Positions 18,523 through 28,463 of a DNA stretch of 64,000 nt are shown here, in pieces. Where the stretch lies: positions 6,200,001 to 6,264,000 of the forward strand of contig NZ_CP069526.1 in NCBI RefSeq assembly GCF_016889705.1. Reading direction: 5' to 3'. Each line of letters begins with the position of its first letter. Position 1 is the stretch's first letter. The position numbers and the translations under genes are program-made. A model generated the notes under the pieces. That model had not been told where the DNA came from. It worked only from the letters and a program-made list of their open reading frames with translations, and searched no databases. The DNA comes from Amycolatopsis sp. FDAARGOS 1241. GTDB taxonomy: Bacteria > Actinomycetota > Actinomycetes > Mycobacteriales > Pseudonocardiaceae.

Positions 18523-19330
18523 ATGACGGCGGCGCTCATCGGGCGCGAGCACCCCGCCTCGGTGCTGCGCGCCGAGCTGGCGCGCGCGATGGCGAGCCAC
18601 GGCGGCCTCGTGCTGGTCACGGGCGAGGCGGGCATCGGCAAGACCACGCTCGTGACCGGGCTGGCCGACGAGGCACGCGAACACGGCGCGCTGGTGCTCG
18701 CCGGCACGTGCGGGGAATCCGGCAGCGGCGCGAGCCCGGCTACTGGCCGTGGGTGCAGGTCGTGCGGGCGCTGCGCCGGGCCGCCGAGCCGCACGAGTGG
18801 GCCGCCGCCGATTCCGGGACGCTGTCGGCTCTGCTGGGCGAGTCCCCCGAGCCCGGTGACGTCTTCCGGCTGCACGACGCCGTCACAAGCGCCCTCGTCA
18901 CGCTGGCGCACGACCGGCCCGTGGTGGTCGTGCTCGACGACCTGCACTGGGCCGACCCGTCGTCGCTGCGGCTGCTGGACTTCGCGGCCCGTCACACGTG
19001 GTTCGAGCAGCTGCTGCTCATCGGGACCTACCGCGACGTCGAGGTCGATGCTTCGGACCACCCGCTGCACCCGCTGGTGCTGCCGCTGGTCGCGAAGGCC
19101 ACCACCGTCACGCTCACCGGCCTGGCACCGGCGGAGGTCGCCGAACTCATGGTCCGCACCGCGGGTACGGATCCCGGCGTGGAGCTGGCCGCGGACGTCC
19201 ACCGGCGCACCGGAGGCAACCCCTTCTTCGTCGAACAGACCGCGCGGCTGTGGCGCAGCAGCAGTCCGGTGTCGGCCGTGGCGCCGGGCGTCGCCGACGC
19301 GTTGCGGCGCCGCCTTTCGCTGCTCCCCAG
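18523..19330 (+). pseudogene. LAL-type AAA/LuxR regulator, frameshifted and truncated
   Basis: Starts with a good ribosome site and reads ALIGREHPASVLRAELARAM, then Walker A GEAGIGKT (34-41). A one-base shift at about 18725 moves the frame to EPGYWPWVQVVRALRR and Walker B VVVVLDDLHWADPS. The gene stops abruptly after ADALRRRLSLLP at about 19328. The remaining 500 or so residues and the LuxR HTH of such regulators are missing. What follows is the antisense of an ABC permease start. The junction is inside both genes. Confidence 0.75.
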
Positions 19331-19396
19331 CACGGCGGCCAGGTCCTCCGTCTTCAGCGCCGCGAGCTCGACGTCCGCTTCCCGAACCGTGGTCAC
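19325..19396 (-). pseudogene. ABC-2 type permease, first about 22 codons only
   Basis: Begins at a GTG (19396) overlapping the ABC ATPase stop (GTGA) and reads TTVREADVELAALKTEDLAAV before it hits the junction with the LAL fragment at about 19325-19333. The position directly after a DrrA-like ATPase suggests a DrrB-type membrane partner, but too little is left to prove it. Confidence 0.5.
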
Positions 19397-20208
19397 GCTG
19401 GCACCCCCTCGCCGGCCGGGTGGTCCGTCAACGCGAGGAACACCTCGTCGAGGCTCGGTTGCCCCAGTGAGAACGTGTCCACGGTGATCCCCTCTCTCGC
19501 CAGGTGCGCCAACGCCATCGACGCGCGATCGGCGACTCCGGTGTGCGCCTCGGCGCTGAGCCGCGCCGTCACCGCCACCGGGTCTTGTTCGAGCTGCACG
19601 CTCGCCTCCAACATCCGGGCGAGCACCTCCGCCGCGGCCGGCCGCTGAGCCGGATCCCGCAGCCGCAGGTGCACTGCGCCGACGCCGACCGACGCCTTCA
19701 GCTCCCCCTTGGTCCCCTCGGCGATGACCTTGCCGTGGTCGATGACCGCGATGCGCGACGCGAGCTGGTCGGCTTCGTCGGGGTACTGCGTGGTGAGCAG
19801 GACGGTCGTCCCCTGCGCGACGATCGCGCGCACGGTGTCCCACACCTGGTTGCGGCTGCGTGGGTCGAGGCCGGTGGTGGGTTCGTCGAGGAAATGCAGG
19901 TCGGGCGTGTTGAGGATGCTCGACGCGATGTCGAGGCGCCGCCGCATGCCGCCGGAGTAGTTCTTGACCTGTTTGCCCGCCGCGTCGGTGAGGCCGAACG
20001 CCGCCGGCAGCTGCGCGGCCCGTTCGCGTGCGGCCGGTGTGCGGTGCCCGAGCAGCCGGCCGAGCATCACGAGGTTCTCGGTGCCGGTGAGGTCTTCGTC
20101 GACGGACGCGTACTGGCCCGTGAGGCTCACACGGCTGCGGACGGCGTCGGCGTCGCGCACCACGTCCTTGCCGACCACGCGCGCTTCGCCGCCGTCGGGC
20201 CGGGTCAG
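19393..20208 (-). pseudogene. DrrA-like ABC transporter ATPase, 5' end missing
   Basis: About 270 codons open to the TGA at 19393. Present: [21 protein letters not shown]-loop [21 protein letters not shown] signature [13 protein letters not shown], Walker [26 protein letters not shown] and the long C-terminal domain ending [18 protein letters not shown], typical of daunorubicin-resistance-type exporters. The N-terminal about 50 residues with Walker A are gone. The sequence passes directly into a rhamnosidase at about 20208. Nonfunctional as it stands. Confidence 0.8.
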
Positions 20209-22448
20209 CTCCGTCGGGGAGCATCGAGTCCCAGCGTTCCCAGATCGTGGTGGCGCCCATGGTCACCGGATACAGCCACGACGGGTTGCCGCGCTCCAGC
20301 AGCAGCCGGTAGGCGAGGTCGGGGCGGCCCGACGTGGTCAGGGCGTCGGCCACGAGCGGGGTGCCGACGAAACCCGTGCCGATGCGGAAACCGCTCGAGC
20401 GGACGAGGTCGGCGAGGCGACGGCCCGCCGCTTCACGCTGGGCGGCGTCCGGCAGGAGCGCGACTTCGAGGGCCGGCGCGTACGCCGTCTGCGCGTCGCT
20501 CAGCACCCGGCCGGTGCCGGTGACGTATTCGCGGGCGAAGGCTTTTCGCGTGCGGGCCGCGAGGTCCGCGTAGCGCGCCCCGTCGAGGCCGAGCACGCGC
20601 GCGGCGTCCGCGACGATGCCCGCGGAGTGCGCGAGGTACGCCGTGGCCACCACGTCCGGATCGGTCTTCGCGGCGAACGGGTTGTCGGGCGAGGCCGCCG
20701 GGTCGTGCCAGTCGCCGAACTGGAAGCCGCCGGACCACACGCCGCGGGTGGCGGCCGCGGCCATACGATCGACCCAGCCGCGCATGCTCGCGAACTGCCG
20801 GCACAGGACCTCGACATCGCCGAAGTGCCGGTACAGCACCCACGGCACGACGGTCGCGGCGTCGCCCCACGCGGTCGCGGCAGGCGAGTCGGTGTTCAGC
20901 ACGTCGGGCACCACGAACGGCACCGAACCGTCCTCGAACTGCTCGCTCGCGAGGTCCTTCAGCCACGACGACAGGAACCCGGCGGTGTCGAACAGGAACG
21001 ACGCGGTCGGCGAGAACACCTGGATGTCCCCGGTCCAGCCGAGCCGCTCGTCGCGCTGCGGGCAGTCGGTGGGCAGGTCGACGAAGTTGCCGCGCCTGCT
21101 CCACACCACGTTGTCGTGGATTCGGTTCCAGCAACGGCTCCGAGCACCCGAACCACCCGTTGCGGCGCAGGTCGCTGCCCACGACCAAACCCTCCACATC
21201 GGACACGGTGAGCCTGTCGACGCCGCTGATCTCGGCGTAGCGGAAACCGTGGAACGTGAACTCGGGCTCGAGCGTCACCTCGCCGGCGTCATCGAGGACA
21301 TACGCATCAGCCGCTTTGGCACTGCGCAACGGCCGCGTGCCCAGCTCGCCGTGTGCCAGCACCTCCGCGTGGCGCACCACCACCTCTTGGCCGGCCTTCG
21401 CACCACGCACGCGCAGCCGCACCCGGCCGACGAAGTTCTGCCCGAAGTCGACCAGAGTCCCGCCGGACGGCGATTCCGAAAGGGAAACCGCCCGCAGCAC
21501 CTCGGTCACCCGCACCGGCGGGCCGTCGGGTGCGACGAGCGTGGTGAGGTCCGCGTCGAGCACCCTCGACACCGTCCACAACGGACTCGTGTGGCCGCAG
21601 ATCCGTGCGCTGGCCGTCGTAGAGGTCGTCGTCCACGATGGAGCTCTCCCGAGCCGTCCACCGCTCGTCGGTGGCGACGACCTCGGTCGTGCCGTCGCGG
21701 TAGGTCACCTCCAGCTGGGCCAGCAGCGCGGCGCGGTCACCGTAGACGCCGCGGCGGCCGGTCCAGCCGAGCCGGCCGCGGAACCAGCCGTTGCCGAGCA
21801 GCACGTCGAGCGAGTTCTCGCCGTCGCGCAGCAACGCCGTGAGTCGTGCGTCCGGTACCGCAAGCGATGGCGGTAGCTGGTCCAGCCCAGTGCGAGCACC
21901 TCGTCGCCGACGCGCGTGCCGTTGAGCGTGGCCACGTACACCCCGCGCGCCGTGACGTACAACCGCGCCGAGGCCACCGGACCCCGCGCCGTCCACGTGC
22001 GAGACACGACGGGCGCGCGCTGCCCGATGACCTCGATCGTGCGCGGCGAGACGAACTTCGCCGGCCAGTCCGAAGTGGTCAGTAACCCGGCCTCCACAGT
22101 GGCCGGTTCACTCCAGTCGCTCCACTGCGGGCCCGACGCCACCCGCACCCGCACCGTCGCGCGTTCCCGCGCCGCGAGCGGCGCGAACGGCCACGGCACC
22201 AGCACCTGTTCGGCCGAGTCGACCCGGACGACCTCACCGCCGTCGCGCTCCACTTCGTAGGCGGTCTGCGCCCAGCCCGGCTCGTCCGTGCGGAACTGCC
22301 ACGACAGTCGGGGCTCGGCGGTGCCGATGCCCAGTGCGCTGTCACGGTGTTCGAAGCGGACGGCGGCGACGGACCACTTCCACTGCTGCCGGCTGACCGC
22401 CTCGCCGTCTTCGGCGCTGGTCACCCGGACCGGTTCGCGTGATGTCAT
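20209..22448 (-). pseudogene. GH78-family alpha-L-rhamnosidase, 3' truncated with three frameshifts
   Basis: Starts at 22448 with a typical N-terminal sequence (VRFEHRDSALGIGTAEPRLSW). Single-base lesions near 21848, 21597 and 21130 move it through three other frames, carrying ALLRDGENSLDVLLGNGWF, VDFGQNFVGRVRLRVRGA, and DLPTDCPQRDERLGWTGDIQ plus FQFGDWHDP. It ends at [14 protein letters not shown], 20-30% short of the family length, where it meets the ABC fragment. L-rhamnoside hydrolysis is the family role. No signal peptide. A LacI-type operator lies upstream. Confidence 0.8.
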
Positions 22449-22486
22449 GCCCTCTCCTAGTCGCCGTTGAGCTAGGAATTTCGATC

Positions 22487-22500
22487 ACGTTTTGAAACGT
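22487..22500. promoter_or_regulatory. LacI-type operator before the rhamnosidase
   Basis: ACGTTT-TG-AAACGT, a perfect palindrome 39 bases upstream of the rhamnosidase start. It contains the half site TGAAACGT shared with the site at 22725. Confidence 0.6.
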
Positions 22501-22724
22501 ATCAATCGTCCGGTAGATGTCAGAGTGTCGCACCACGTCGAACAAGGGTAGTGAGCCGGTTGTCCGAACGTCGTGAGTCGTTTTAGGCCGAACTGGGGCG
22601 CGTGGGCGGTGACGGAGAGCGGAACGTGGCCGCCGTCGCGCATACTTGCTCCGCAGCCGATGCGGTCGACGACCGCGTACTGTCCGCGGCGGGAAATCGT
22701 CGCGACCGGACGTTGCCTGGGCCA

Positions 22725-22736
22725 TGAAACGTTTCA
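22725..22736. promoter_or_regulatory. LacI-type operator before lacI-family gene
   Basis: TGAAACGTTTCA, a perfect 12-bp palindrome with the central CG typical of LacI-family sites. It sits just upstream of a TAGGCT -10-like box (22746-22751), so binding should block transcription of the regulator itself. Confidence 0.65.
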
Positions 22737-22781
22737 CCCGCGTGATAGGCTGACGACCGTCTCGCGGGCGAGGGGAGGGCT

Positions 22782-23780
22782 GTGGTCGGCATCAAGGACG
22801 TCGCCAAACGGGCGGGCGTTTCGATCGGCACCGTGTCCAATGTGGTCAACCGGCCCCACGTGGTGGCGACGGCCACACGCAACCGCGTGCTGTCCGTGAT
22901 CGAGGAGCTGGGGTACGTGCGCGACGAGTCCGCGCGCCAGCTGCGCGCGGGGCGTTCGCGGATCATGGCACTGCTCGTGCTGGACCTCGGGAACCCCTTT
23001 TTCGTGGACGTCGCGCGCGGCGCCGAGGAGGCCGCCCACGCGCGGAGCCTCAACATCATCACGTGCAACAGCGGCCAGCGGGTGGAGACGGAGGCGTCGT
23101 ACCTCTCGATGCTCGCCGAGCAACGCGTGCGCGGGGTGCTGCTGAGCCCGGTCGACACGGCCGGCGACGCGATGCAGGCGTTCCGCCGCAGCGGCATCCC
23201 GTACGTGTTCGTCGACCGCAAGGTGTCGGCGGACGACGCGAGCTCCGTGTCGGTCGACGACGTCGCCGGCGGCGCGCTCGCGGCGCGGCACCTGCTCGAG
23301 ACCGGGCACCGGCACATCGGGTTCGTGAACGGTCCCATGATCCTCACGCAGTGCCGCGACCGTGACCAGGGCGTGCGCTCGGCGCTCACCGGCTCGGGCG
23401 CGCAGCTGTCGGTGGTGGAGGCGATCGGCCTCGACGTCGCCTCCGGCCGCGACGCCGGTGCGCGCCTGCTCGGCATGAGCCCCCGTCCGACGGCCGTGTT
23501 CTGCGCCAACGACCTGCTCGCCCTCGGCGTCCTGCAGGCCATGGTCGGCGCGGGCATCCGCGTCCCGCACGAGATGGCGATCGTCGGCTACGACGACATC
23601 GAGTTCGCCGGCGCCGCGGCCGTCCCGCTCACGTCCGTGCGCCAGCCGGCGCTGCGCCTGGGCCGCACGGCCGCCGAACAGCTGCTCGCCGAGACGGAAG
23701 AGGAGCCCGCGCCGCACCGCCAGGTGGTGTTCACGCCGGAGCTGGTCGTCCGGGAGTCCACGCGCGTCCGCCCCGCGTGA
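22782..23780 (+). CDS. LacI-family transcriptional regulator
   Basis: 332 residues from a GTG with a GGAGG-rich ribosome site. The HTH and hinge are IKDVAKRAGVSIGTVSNVVN (about 4-23). The periplasmic-binding-protein-like core includes LGNPFFVDVARGAEEAA, RVRGVLLSPVD, the effector-domain segment GFVNGP and VGYDDIEFAGAAAVPLTSVR. It is divergent from the GH78 rhamnosidase and has matching operators at both ends of the shared 333-bp region, so it probably represses itself and that gene. The likely inducer is a rhamnose-type sugar (inference). Confidence 0.88.
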   Translation: MVGIKDVAKRAGVSIGTVSNVVNRPHVVATATRNRVLSVIEELGYVRDESARQLRAGRSRIMALLVLDLGNPFFVDVARGAEEAAHARSLNIITCNSGQRVETEASYLSMLAEQRVRGVLLSPVDTAGDAMQAFRRSGIPYVFVDRKVSADDASSVSVDDVAGGALAARHLLETGHRHIGFVNGPMILTQCRDRDQGVRSALTGSGAQLSVVEAIGLDVASGRDAGARLLGMSPRPTAVFCANDLLALGVLQAMVGAGIRVPHEMAIVGYDDIEFAGAAAVPLTSVRQPALRLGRTAAEQLLAETEEEPAPHRQVVFTPELVVRESTRVRPA

Positions 23781-24400
23781 CCTACCCCGACGTCGGTCGC
23801 TTCGACGCGCCAGGACGTACGACAACCCGGCGCTGCAAGGGTTCTGCGGCGCGGTGCATCGCGCCACACTGGCGGCCGTCGCTGGCTTGGCGCCCGCCCG
23901 CGTGCTCGACGTCGGCGCCCGCACGGGTGAACTGCTGAGGCTCACCCACGCCCGCTTCCCCGGCGCCGAATTGCACGGCGTGCATCCCGCCGCGCGCATG
24001 CTCGCGCGCGCCCGGGCTGAGCGCCGCGCCGGAACTGGAACGCATCGTGCACCTCGGCGGTCCGGGTGGACCCGGCCTTGCGTGCCGTGCTGACCGATCG
24101 CCACGGCCGAAGCCCTCCCCTACCCCGACGGCTGCTTCGACCTGGTCCTGTCGACGATGTCCTTCCACCACCGGACGGACCCCGCGCGCGGCCTCGCGGG
24201 GATCCACCGCGTCCTTGCCCCGGGCGGCACGGCGCTGCTCACTTCGCCCGCGGCCGGCTGCGCGTGCTGTTCCGCGTCCTGCCCCGACGCAACCGGACGG
24301 AGAACCTGGCGCACGTCGCTGCCCTCGCCCGCGCGGCCGGCCTCCACCCCACCGCGCGGACGAGCCCGCACTACCAGGCCACAACGTCGGAAAGCCCTGA
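23777..24400 (+). pseudogene. Class I SAM-dependent methyltransferase, decayed
   Basis: The first GTG overlaps the lacI-family stop (GTGA). Pieces of one methyltransferase lie in different frames: TYPDVGRFDA, then LAPARVLDVGARTGELLRL (SAM motif I), PYPDGCFDLVLSTMSFHH (motif with acidic residue and partner loop) and GIHRVLAPGGTALLTSPA (motif III), then HVAALARAAGLHP. At least four frame changes. It ends without a clear stop near the repeats at 24408. Too damaged to be a few errors in a good gene. Confidence 0.65.
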
Positions 24401-24407
24401 CGGTCGC

Positions 24408-24655
24408 ACCGAAAATCGGCACCGCCCTCGGAAAGTGGGTGCCGGAGGTCGGGGCACCGGCACGCCGCCGGGAGTCCGTAGGCCGAACCCGGACCAGCAC
24501 CCGGGCCGGAGGAAAACCGAGGGGCGGCACCGAAAACTGCACCGCCCCTCAGAAAGTGGGTTCCCCGCGGTGTGAGGGGGGAAGCGGGGCCCCGGCGGTG
24601 TGCCGGAGGTCGGGGCGCCGGCACACCGTCGGGAGTCTGTCAGCCGGAACCCGAA
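24408..24655. repeat. Two-part direct repeats (A1-B1, A2-B2)
   Basis: A copies at 24408-24440 and 24529-24561 share ACCGAAAA..GCACCGCC and GAAAGTGGGT. B copies at 24440-24494 and 24601-24655 share TGCCGGAGGTCGGGGC, then CCGGCAC and GGGAGTC. B2 runs into the last codons of the ROK kinase. Confidence 0.6.
24519..24550. terminator. Hairpin terminator after the ROK kinase operon
   Basis: GAGGGGCGG (24519-24527) pairs perfectly with CCGCCCCTC (24542-24550) around a 14-base loop, 90 bases past the ROK stop. No U-tract. Confidence 0.5.
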
Positions 24656-25560
24656 CCCAGGTCAGAACCCGGTCCCAGAGCCAAAGCCACCGCGCCCAGC
24701 AGCGACGCGTCCTGGTCGAACCGAGCCGCCACGAGTTCAGGCGGGAACGGCACCGCCGCAGCCAGGCGGTCGCGCAAGGCGGGCAGCAGGACGTCCGCCG
24801 AACGCACCAGCCCGCCGCCGACGGCGATGCGCTCCGGGTCGAGCGCGATGGCCAAGTTGGCCACGTGCATGGACAACTCGTCGAGTGCCGCTGTGATGAG
24901 TTCCTCGGCTTGCGTGTTCGTCCGGGCCAGGGAGAACAGCTCCGCGGCCGTGACCGCGCGGCCCAGGAGCGAGCGCGCGCGGGTGGCGAGGCCGCGGCCC
25001 CCGACGGCTTCCTCCAGCGGCGCGGCGCCGCTGGCGAAGGCGTCGGTGTCCTGCGGGGCGCGGAGGTTGTAGCCGATCTCGCCGGCCGCCCCGTTGGCGC
25101 CGCCGAGCAGCACCCCGCCGACGAGGGCGGCGGCGGCGATGCCGGTGCCGAGCGAGAGGAACACCGCCGGGTCGGCGCCGGCGAGGGTGCCCCACCTCCA
25201 CTCGGCCAGGGCGGCCGCCTTCGCGTCGGTGCCGGTGGTGATGGGCACGTCGGCGAATTCGGCGGCCACGAGCTGGGCCAGGTGCAGCCGCTCCCAGCCC
25301 GGCACGTTCGGCGCGAGCAGGATGCGGTCGGGCAGGACGATCCCGGGGCTGACGACACCGATGGCCCCGACGCGCGCGCCCTGGTCGGCCACCAGGGCCC
25401 TGGCCCCGGCGAGCGCGCGCGTCACGACCTGCTCGGCCCCCGCCTCGGCGTCGGTGTCCAGCCGGCGCGTGGCCAGCAGGGTTCCGGCGCGGTCGGCGAG
25501 CCCCAGCGCCACCTTGGTGCCGCCGAAGTCGATGCCCAGGGTCAGCTCTCCGTCCGTCAC
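24640..25560 (-). CDS. ROK-family sugar kinase (no zinc motif)
   Basis: 306 residues. ATP-binding motif DFGGTK (11-16), the catalytic Asp at 112 in GTDAKAAALAE, phosphate loop SLGTG (136-140) and GEIGYN (160-165) are present. The zinc-binding His/Cys cluster normally following GEIGH in ROK kinases is absent: the region reads NLRAPQDTDAFASG without cysteine. Start overlaps the GH2 stop (4 bp), so it is the third gene of a chitosan/glucosamine operon and probably phosphorylates glucosamine or an N-substituted hexose (inference). The extreme C-terminus (GPGSDLGSGSG) is low complexity. Confidence 0.82.
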   Translation of the reverse strand: MTDGELTLGIDFGGTKVALGLADRAGTLLATRRLDTDAEAGAEQVVTRALAGARALVADQGARVGAIGVVSPGIVLPDRILLAPNVPGWERLHLAQLVAAEFADVPITTGTDAKAAALAEWRWGTLAGADPAVFLSLGTGIAAAALVGGVLLGGANGAAGEIGYNLRAPQDTDAFASGAAPLEEAVGGRGLATRARSLLGRAVTAAELFSLARTNTQAEELITAALDELSMHVANLAIALDPERIAVGGGLVRSADVLLPALRDRLAAAVPFPPELVAARFDQDASLLGAVALALGPGSDLGSGSG

Positions 25561-28460
25561 TCGCGAGTCCCCTCGACGAGCGGCGGGCGCACGCCGTGGT
25601 TGCCCCGCGAGGCGGGCACGACCACGCTGCCGGTGTTGAACCCGTCGACGGTGATCACGGCCGGCGCGCCGTGCAGGTCAGCCGAGCGGTAGGTCACCGT
25701 CAGCGTCTGCGACTCACCGGGCCACAGCGTGATGTCGTTGTCGTCCCATGTCGCCGCCGCCAGCTGGTTGTCCCCGAGCGCCACACCACCGGAAGCGGTG
25801 CCCCGGCGGACATCGGCGCGCAGGAAGAACCCGACAGTCGGCGTCTTCGACGTGTTCGTCACCGTCACGGTGGTCGCCGTGTCGGCGCCGTCCGGGCCGG
25901 CGACGCGCTTGGTCGAGGACTGCACGCCGACCTGCGCCTCAGGCAGGTCCCGCAGCGCGGACAGGTTGCTGTACTGGCTGAGCGTGGCCTGCGGCTCGCC
26001 CAGCGTCCTGTTCCAGTCCACGACGTCCTTCTGCGTCGAGAGCCAGTAGACGTTGCGGTCCACGACCTTCCCGCCCCGGCTCACCTGCAGTTCCACGAAG
26101 TACACCTGCGCCTTGGCCGGCGGCTTCGTCTCGGCGGGCACCTTCGGCTTGAGCAGACCGGTCACGACACCCTGCGAGTTCAGCGACACGTTCTGCGCCG
26201 TCTGCTCGTCGAGCACCTTGCCCGCGGTGTCGTAGACCTTGGCCTGCACCGAAAGCCCGGACTGCGTGCCGGCGCCGAGGTTGGCGACGGTCACCGACCC
26301 GTTGTCGTATCCGTAGCTCGCGTGCACCGGCTCGTTGGCCTTCTTGGCGCCGAAGAACGCACCCGGCTGGTCACCGTCGTCGTTGTAGAGCGACCACAGC
26401 AGCGTCGGCCAGCCCTTGTTCAGCTGCCAGTACACGACCCCGGTCGACGGGTTGTCCTTGTCCGTCGAGTGCGCGATGAACGACTCGAACTGCGAGCGCG
26501 TGTTCTCGTAGTTCGCGATCTGCGCGGACTCCACGTAGGACTCCAGCGAATCCCACTTGCCGTAGCGCTGGGTGATGGAGTTGTCCAACGTGTACAACGT
26601 CCCGAACGCGTAGCCGCCGTGGCCGGGCTCGAAGTTCGCGTGGTACTGGTTGTACTCCGGGTCCTGCCACAGCTTCGCCTGCTCCTCCGGGGAGAGGAAC
26701 CGCTTCAGCGAGTCCAGAGTGGGCACGGTGTGGCCCGCGCTCTGCTCGCTCGCGAAGCCCCACGAACCACCCGCGTTGGTGCGGCTGGAGTCACCGGAGT
26801 CGAAGTGCGCCGTGTCGTACCAGTACGCCGGCGGAACCCAATCGTAGGGCCCTTCCTTCTCACCGGAGACACCGAGCGCCGGGGTGCTCTTGTACTCCGC
26901 CGATGCGATCACCGGCACCTGGAAGTCCGCGTCCGTGAACGCGGCGAGCGTCTCGCTCTCCTGCCGCGGGACCGGCTCGTTGTCGCTCCAGCCGTAGTTG
27001 AACACGCTCGGGTGGTTGCGCTCGCGCTGCGCGATCGAGTACGCGGAGTCGTGCATGATCCGGTAGTCGCGGTCGGTCAGCTTCGACGCGTCCTCGGGCT
27101 GCCAGGCGTCGCAGCACAGGAAGCCGCCGATCACCAGCAGACCCGCGCGGTCGGCCTGATCGTAGAAGTCCTGTGGCATGTCGTGGCCTTCGAGCCGCAC
27201 GCCGGTGAGGCCCATGTTCTTGATGAGCGCCAGCTGGTGCGCGGTGTCGGCCTTGTCGTAGCGCAGGAACAGGTCCGGGGCGAACCCGCCGCCGCGGAAC
27301 ACGAAGTCCTTGCCGTTGATGGCGAACAGCCGCGCGCCCTGCGGCAGCGGCGCCGACTTACCGACCAGCTTCGAAGTCACCGTGCGGATGCCGAAGGTGT
27401 CCGAAGAGGACGTCGACACCACCCCGCCCTGCGTCACCGCGGTGTCCAGTGTGTACAGCGGCTGCGCGCCCATCGAGTACGGCCACCACACCTGCGGCTT
27501 GCGGATCTTCAGCGCGCCGAACGTCGCCGGCGTGAACGTCACGGTCTGCTTGGTGTGCGCCGGGACCGTCACCCGCTGTGCGACCACGATCGGCGAACCG
27601 GCGGACGGCGGGGTGATCGTGGCGGTCACGTCACCGGTCTGCGCGGACGCGGCGTCGTTGGTGACGTCGACCTTCACCGTGAGCGACGACGTCGACAGGT
27701 CGGCCGCGTTGTCCTGTACCACGTGGGCGTTGTCGCCGCTGAGCGCGTCGGACAGCTGCAGAGTGGGCGCATACTGGATGCCGGTGTTGTTGTCCGGCGG
27801 GATCTGGCCCCAGTCGACCTGGTCGAGGGTGTACATCGTCAGCGGGTTGTTGGGGTACACCTTGATCGCCAAGGTGTTCTCGCCCGGCTTCAGCAGCTTC
27901 GTGACGTCGAAGGTGTGCCCGGCGAACGCGCCACTCACCACGTCCTTGCCCGCGACCAGCGTGCCGTTGACCCACACGTCGCCCTCGCCGACGATCCCGG
28001 GGATCGTGAGCTTGGCGTTCTTGCCCTTGGTGAAGCCGGGATCGAAGTCCGTGCGGTACCACCACGGGTCGGCGAACGGCTTCGTGATCACCGGGCCCAG
28101 CTTGTCCACGTACCCGAAGCACTTGCGCAGGTTGTCCGAGTAGAACACGTTGGGACACTTGCCGTTCTGCACCAGCGCGGTGATTTCGGTGCCCGGTGCG
28201 CCCGCGTCGTCCGGCTTGACCGGCAGCCAGCCCTTCGTGGAGTACCGCGGCTGCGAGACGCGGTCACCGCCGTCCTTGACGCTCGCGGTGGTCAGCACCT
28301 GCCAGCCGGCGGTGCCGATCGTGGACAGCCCCTGCTCGCGGGGCTGGTGGTGCTGCGGCTGCGCGCCGGGCGCCTGCGCGGACGCCGTGGCGCTCACCAC
28401 CCCGGGCACCAGGACCAGCGCGGCGGCCGCCGCGATCCCGGCGACGAGCGGTTTCTTCAT
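25557..28460 (-). CDS. csxA: Secreted GH2 exo-beta-D-glucosaminidase, CsxA type
   Basis: 967 residues with a Sec signal peptide (cleavage near ASA-QA, 26-30). GH2 modules: sugar-binding jelly roll (about 55-240), Ig-like (about 245-355), TIM barrel (about 365-690), then two C-terminal beta domains. The usual GH2 acid/base Asn-Glu is replaced by Ser-Asp: GWSDNEP with D493. The nucleophile is E572 in FASEQSAG. This substitution marks exo-glucosaminidases (CsxA of Amycolatopsis: Asp acid, Glu nucleophile), which remove glucosamine from the non-reducing end of chitosan. Middle gene of a permease-hydrolase-kinase operon. CsxA itself is slightly longer. Confidence 0.85.
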   Translation of the reverse strand: MKKPLVAGIAAAAALVLVPGVVSATASAQAPGAQPQHHQPREQGLSTIGTAGWQVLTTASVKDGGDRVSQPRYSTKGWLPVKPDDAGAPGTEITALVQNGKCPNVFYSDNLRKCFGYVDKLGPVITKPFADPWWYRTDFDPGFTKGKNAKLTIPGIVGEGDVWVNGTLVAGKDVVSGAFAGHTFDVTKLLKPGENTLAIKVYPNNPLTMYTLDQVDWGQIPPDNNTGIQYAPTLQLSDALSGDNAHVVQDNAADLSTSSLTVKVDVTNDAASAQTGDVTATITPPSAGSPIVVAQRVTVPAHTKQTVTFTPATFGALKIRKPQVWWPYSMGAQPLYTLDTAVTQGGVVSTSSSDTFGIRTVTSKLVGKSAPLPQGARLFAINGKDFVFRGGGFAPDLFLRYDKADTAHQLALIKNMGLTGVRLEGHDMPQDFYDQADRAGLLVIGGFLCCDAWQPEDASKLTDRDYRIMHDSAYSIAQRERNHPSVFNYGWSDNEPVPRQESETLAAFTDADFQVPVIASAEYKSTPALGVSGEKEGPYDWVPPAYWYDTAHFDSGDSSRTNAGGSWGFASEQSAGHTVPTLDSLKRFLSPEEQAKLWQDPEYNQYHANFEPGHGGYAFGTLYTLDNSITQRYGKWDSLESYVESAQIANYENTRSQFESFIAHSTDKDNPSTGVVYWQLNKGWPTLLWSLYNDDGDQPGAFFGAKKANEPVHASYGYDNGSVTVANLGAGTQSGLSVQAKVYDTAGKVLDEQTAQNVSLNSQGVVTGLLKPKVPAETKPPAKAQVYFVELQVSRGGKVVDRNVYWLSTQKDVVDWNRTLGEPQATLSQYSNLSALRDLPEAQVGVQSSTKRVAGPDGADTATTVTVTNTSKTPTVGFFLRADVRRGTASGGVALGDNQLAAATWDDNDITLWPGESQTLTVTYRSADLHGAPAVITVDGFNTGSVVVPASRGNHGVRPPLVEGTRE

Positions 28461-28463
28461 CCC

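Noticed and set aside
15705..20208. Secondary-metabolite cluster (P450 plus DrrA-like transporter)
   Set aside because: No polyketide, peptide or terpene synthase is present. The transporter is a fragment and the P450 stands alone.
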